Positions 6,710-9,132 of a DNA stretch of 9,132 nucleotides are shown one piece after another. The DNA is from Sutterella sp. UBA1442 (lineage in GTDB: Bacteria > Pseudomonadota > Gammaproteobacteria > Burkholderiales > Burkholderiaceae_F): NCBI GenBank assembly GCA_002329575.1, contig DCTK01000008.1, positions 1 through 9,132 of the forward strand. Direction: 5' to 3'. Each line of letters opens with the position of its first letter. Positions within the stretch are counted from its first letter, which is position 1. Under the pieces are notes generated by a model that saw only the letters and a list, made by a program, of their open reading frames with translations, was not told the DNA's origin and made no database searches. Made by a program: the position numbers and the translations under genes.

Positions 6710-7090
6710 TCAGTACTTCTGTTTTGAAGGAATCACGCCCCGCACTCCGCCTTTGGGATTTTCAACATCGCCCTTGTAGCGCGGGATAAGGTGCATATGC
6801 ACGTGGAAAACGGATTGGCCGGCTGCCGCATTGACATTGACACCGATGTTATAGCCGGCGGTATTAAAGCGTTTTTCAACGATAGCTTTCACCTCGCGAA
6901 GTAAAGCCTGCATGGCTGCGACTTCATCTTCGGTCAGATCAAAATAGTCGGCTACGTGGCGTTTGGGAATGATGAGCGCATGCCCGGGATTGACCGGAAA
7001 GGCATCGAAAAAAGCGAGAGCCAAATCATTTTGAGCAATGATTTCTCGGTTCGGATATAAATTACAAAAAATGCATTCTTTTTCGTTCAT
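6710..7090 (-). CDS. HIT-family nucleotide hydrolase/transferase
   Basis: A 126-residue histidine-triad protein. CIFC (residues 6-9) gives the N-terminal cysteine pair common in zinc-binding HIT proteins. PGHALIIPKRHV (35-46) is the conserved mid-block and VFHVHMHLIP (94-103) the His-x-His-x-His triad, with His98 as the likely nucleophile. HIT proteins cleave nucleotide phosphoramidates or dinucleotides. The C-terminal tail GDVENPKGGVRGVIPSKQKY differs from housekeeping HinT and belongs to a subgroup I associate with accessory loci. Minus-strand AAGGA (7103-7099) overlaps the TAA of the upstream HNH gene and lies 8 bases before the ATG: the two are clearly one translation-coupled unit. Family assignment is secure; substrate is unknown. 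Confidence 0.93.
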   Translation of the reverse strand: MNEKECIFCNLYPNREIIAQNDLALAFFDAFPVNPGHALIIPKRHVADYFDLTEDEVAAMQALLREVKAIVEKRFNTAGYNIGVNVNAAAGQSVFHVHMHLIPRYKGDVENPKGGVRGVIPSKQKY

Positions 7091-7101
7091 CGATTAAGTC
7101 C

Positions 7102-8202
7102 TTAAATGATGACGGAGTTATTCGGATGCCACGTTTCAAAACCCATATTGATGGCCAGCTGGCGCATGGGCGTATAGGTGTTGGTGTAAAGGTTTAAAAA
7201 TTCGCTGTCACTTAAGGATAGCAAAGTGGCGGTGTCGATTCCTAAATCGCAAAAGTCTTCGAGCGCGTCAGCTTTACCGCCGCTGTTAATGAATGTATGG
7301 ATAGCGCGGTGCTGAATTTCTGCCATCTTCGGCAAAAGTGACAAATCCGGCAACTGATCGCTTTTGCTGCTGTTAATCGTTTTTTCCACAGGGATCAGAT
7401 TCCAGAGTTGATTGTGCGTCACAAAACTCCAGGGCATAAAGTGATCAAGGTCGCACCTTCGCATTTCGCGCAGGATCTGGCCCGTGTAGAGACTTTCCAC
7501 GCCTTGCTGATCAGCCATGACTTGCGCCCAGAACTTGCGTTGCTTATTCATGGCCGGGCGCTCATCGGTGGCAACAAGCTTATTGACGATGTTGGGCACG
7601 TTGGGGTTGCGTTGCTGCAGGAATTGAAGCAAATGCCAATAGGCGAAATCTTTTAAGAATTGATAGTTTTCTCGCAGGTATTGAATCCAGCAGGGATTCA
7701 CTTCGTAGAACCAGCCGTTGCTGTCTTTGCAAATCGCATAAAGGCATTGATTGGTAAAACTTCTCGATCGCTTGGCAATTTGGCTGTCGTCACTGGTTTT
7801 TAACCAAGGATTCAAAAACCGGTACTGAACAATGCCCGTGACGTCGCGGCACATTTGAGATGTCAAGTTGTCGCTATTAATTAAATAGTTGGCAATAGCG
7901 GCGGATTGCTTACTGATTTGATTGTCCCGATCCCGACGGTGAAGCTCGTCGATGATCGTTGAGAGTTTTTCCTGAAACCCGAACGAGAGCCGAAAGTACA
8001 CGCGCGGATACCAAGCTTTGGCCACCATGACGGATGCGATGTCGCGGATGGTAAACCGCGTCATGTTTCGCAAACAGACGAGGTCCAAAAGCGACAGAAA
8101 CCAGTAAAACTTGTAGGTACCTGACGTATTGTTAAAAATACGACTGAGGGTACGTACATCAACTTTGGCATCTGACGGAAGTTCGTAGGGCGCATCCAAC
8201 AT
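7102..8202 (-). CDS. HNH endonuclease domain protein
   Basis: A 366-residue protein with a C-terminal HNH-type nuclease motif. The core is CDLDHFMPW (residues 250-258, Asp253-His254), then Asn268 in LWNLIP, then NSSKSD (277-282), giving an H-N-N form of the fold; YTGQIL lies just before it where a zinc-knuckle or loop is often found. The N-terminal region, with TYKFYWFLSLLD near residue 30, is conserved in uncharacterised HNH proteins that I recognise by pattern but cannot name. I chose the ATG at 8202; the frame is open to a TTG at 8316, but that extension abuts the divergent gene's ATG and lacks family-like sequence. There is no strong Shine-Dalgarno. It is likely a DNA-cutting enzyme, possibly for defence; the downstream HIT gene is co-translated with it. 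No methyltransferase or helicase is adjacent. Confidence 0.8.
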   Translation of the reverse strand: MLDAPYELPSDAKVDVRTLSRIFNNTSGTYKFYWFLSLLDLVCLRNMTRFTIRDIASVMVAKAWYPRVYFRLSFGFQEKLSTIIDELHRRDRDNQISKQSAAIANYLINSDNLTSQMCRDVTGIVQYRFLNPWLKTSDDSQIAKRSRSFTNQCLYAICKDSNGWFYEVNPCWIQYLRENYQFLKDFAYWHLLQFLQQRNPNVPNIVNKLVATDERPAMNKQRKFWAQVMADQQGVESLYTGQILREMRRCDLDHFMPWSFVTHNQLWNLIPVEKTINSSKSDQLPDLSLLPKMAEIQHRAIHTFINSGGKADALEDFCDLGIDTATLLSLSDSEFLNLYTNTYTPMRQLAINMGFETWHPNNSVII

Positions 8203-8298
8203 AAGCTGACTTTTAAGACTTAACCTTTTAATAATAGACCCAAGAAGCGATATTTTGTAAGGGTGTGTCGCTGTCTTGCATAATTTGAAGGCTTCGAG

Positions 8299-8307
8299 TG
8301 CTAGAAT
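8299..8307 (+). promoter_or_regulatory. Candidate extended -10 promoter for the DnaQ-like exonuclease
   Basis: TGcTAGAAT (8299-8307) matches TG-n-TATAAT in five of six -10 bases plus the TG extension. A start about 7 bases downstream would be near 8314, only a few bases before the ATG at 8317, so the mRNA would be nearly leaderless for that start. Confidence 0.45.
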
Positions 8308-8316
8308 CCCCCGCAA

Positions 8317-8853
8317 ATGAGTAACAAGACGACTATGAGAAGAATTCTGATCGATACTGAAACAACAGGTTTAAGCTGGCGCTTCGGCGACCGCATCTGC
8401 GAAGTGGCAGCCGTGGAAATTGACAACGACTACAAACCCGTTCGTCTTGTGCATTCTTATATTAATCCCCAGCGCTCGGTACCCTACGAAGTCGTTCGCA
8501 TTCACGGGCTTGATGACCGCTTCTTAAGCGACAAACCGACGTTTAATCTTATTGCGCCGGAATTTGCCCGCTTTGTAAGCGGTGCACAACTCATTGCCCA
8601 CAACGCAAGTTTTGACGTCGGATTTCTCAATAACGAGCTCTCGCTAGCTTCAATGAACACCCTCGAAGACTTGGGTTGCTCCGTTTTGTGTTCATTAAAG
8701 TTGGCGCGTCAAACACTGCACATGAGACACAATCGGCTTGACGATCTCTGTCGCTACTTTTCAATTGACAATTCCGATCGACAACTTCACGGGGCGCTCA
8801 AAGATTGCATGCTTTTAGCGCAGGTTTTGGCAAGGCTTGAGCGTTATTACTAA
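8317..8853 (+). CDS. DnaQ-type DEDDh 3'-5' exonuclease
   Basis: A 178-residue exonuclease domain of the DNA polymerase III epsilon type. The three motifs are intact: ExoI DTETTG (Asp13, Glu15), ExoII HNASFD (His95-Asp100) and ExoIII His158 to Asp163 in HGALKD, which makes it DEDDh. It ends shortly after ExoIII and so lacks the longer C-terminal region through which E. coli DnaQ binds the polymerase alpha subunit. It may therefore be a second, stand-alone proofreading or repair exonuclease, or an epsilon subunit with a short tail. The ATG at 8317 gives the usual distance to ExoI; an in-frame ATG at 8335 is an alternative. Neither has a good Shine-Dalgarno. It is divergent from the HNH gene and converges on a FAD oxidase. 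I withhold a gene symbol because of the truncated tail. Confidence 0.88.
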   Translation: MSNKTTMRRILIDTETTGLSWRFGDRICEVAAVEIDNDYKPVRLVHSYINPQRSVPYEVVRIHGLDDRFLSDKPTFNLIAPEFARFVSGAQLIAHNASFDVGFLNNELSLASMNTLEDLGCSVLCSLKLARQTLHMRHNRLDDLCRYFSIDNSDRQLHGALKDCMLLAQVLARLERYY

Positions 8854-8881
8854 CCCCCTTGCTCCGTAAGGCATTTTGACG

Positions 8882-9132
8882 TTAGTCGGGCAAAAGTTTG
8901 CCCGGATTCATAATGCCGTTGGGGTCAAGCGCTTTCTTTACGGCCATCATCACCGCCAGTTCCGTCGGGTTTTTAAGCGCCAGGAAATGCTTGCGCTTAA
9001 TTTGACCGATACCGTGTTCGGCAGAAATGGAGCCGTTGTGGCGGGCAACTGCCCGGCAGATAATGTCTCGGATTTCGTCATCGTGCTCAAAGGCGAGGTT
9101 GCTCGGAATCGAGCCGATGTTAAAGTGCAGGT
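8882..9132 (-). CDS. FAD-linked oxidase (GlcD / D-lactate dehydrogenase type), C-terminal part
   Basis: The last 83 codons of a gene whose 5' part lies beyond the right edge of the window. The translated end begins LHFNIGSIPSNL, then SISAEHGIGQIKR in the middle and finishes ALDPNGIMNPGKLLPD before TAA. These are the signatures of the C-terminal cap domain of the vanillyl-alcohol-oxidase/GlcD family: a substrate- and metal-binding His in the HFN block, the SAEHGIG loop and the DPxxxMNPGK end. Members oxidise 2-hydroxy acids such as glycolate or D-lactate with FAD. The exact substrate cannot be told from this part. It converges on the exonuclease gene with 28 bases between stops. Confidence 0.9.
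   Translation of the reverse strand, partial: LHFNIGSIPSNLAFEHDDEIRDIICRAVARHNGSISAEHGIGQIKRKHFLALKNPTELAVMMAVKKALDPNGIMNPGKLLPD
8887..8904. repeat. Inverted repeat CGGGCAAA-AG-TTTGCCCG
   Basis: An exact 8-bp inverted repeat with a 2-base centre lies inside the last codons of the FAD oxidase gene. It could help end transcription of the convergent exonuclease gene, but no T-run follows on either strand, and part of it is dictated by the conserved NPGK-LLPD coding sequence. Confidence 0.35.

Noticed and set aside
8203..8316. TTG-started extension of the HNH protein
   Set aside because: The TTG directly abuts the divergent ATG at 8317, no Shine-Dalgarno exists, and the family-like sequence begins after the ATG at 8202.

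Overview
The window looks like chromosomal DNA from a Gram-negative proteobacterium. Gene density, base composition near the middle of the range and protein styles (Fsr-like MFS, DEDDh exonuclease, GlcD-like FAD oxidase, a YegU/YegV-type pair) would suit a gut-associated betaproteobacterium such as the Sutterellaceae. That placement is an impression from protein style, not a proof. I see no rRNA, tRNA, CRISPR array, transposase or integrase.

Left part (1-2974): a pyrrolidone-carboxylate peptidase gene (minus) and an Fsr-like MFS efflux gene (plus) diverge from a roughly 200-base region that holds a direct-repeat pair and a candidate extended -10 promoter. The MFS gene converges on a Fic-family locus (minus). 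The open Fic frame covers only the Fic core. A second open stretch just upstream, one base out of frame, reads as the missing N-terminal part, so I annotate a frameshifted, start-less fic pseudogene. The usual Fic histidine is also a glutamine. A strong rho-independent terminator separates it from the next operon.

Middle part (2975-6409, minus): a tight three-gene operon transcribed as ADP-ribosylglycohydrolase-family protein (YegU-like), PfkB sugar/nucleoside kinase (YegV-like), NCS1 nucleobase/nucleoside transporter. It resembles Escherichia coli yegTUV, but with an NCS1 carrier in place of the MFS nucleoside carrier YegT. A perfect 14-bp palindrome with a central CG lies just before the first start codon and looks like a LacI/GalR-type operator. 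The operon probably imports a ribosyl compound, phosphorylates it and cleaves a glycosidic bond; the substrate cannot be read from sequence.

The 300-base gap 6410-6709 has no convincing gene. It holds the operator, a weak promoter, two further inverted repeats, a sequence matching the rrn antiterminator boxA and a weak terminator.

Right part (6710-9132): an HNH endonuclease gene and a HIT-family gene form a tightly coupled two-gene unit (minus), a possible accessory or defence module. Divergent from it is a short DnaQ-type DEDDh exonuclease (plus), possibly made from a near-leaderless mRNA. At the right edge is the C-terminal end of a GlcD/D-lactate-dehydrogenase-type FAD oxidase (minus), cut by the window.
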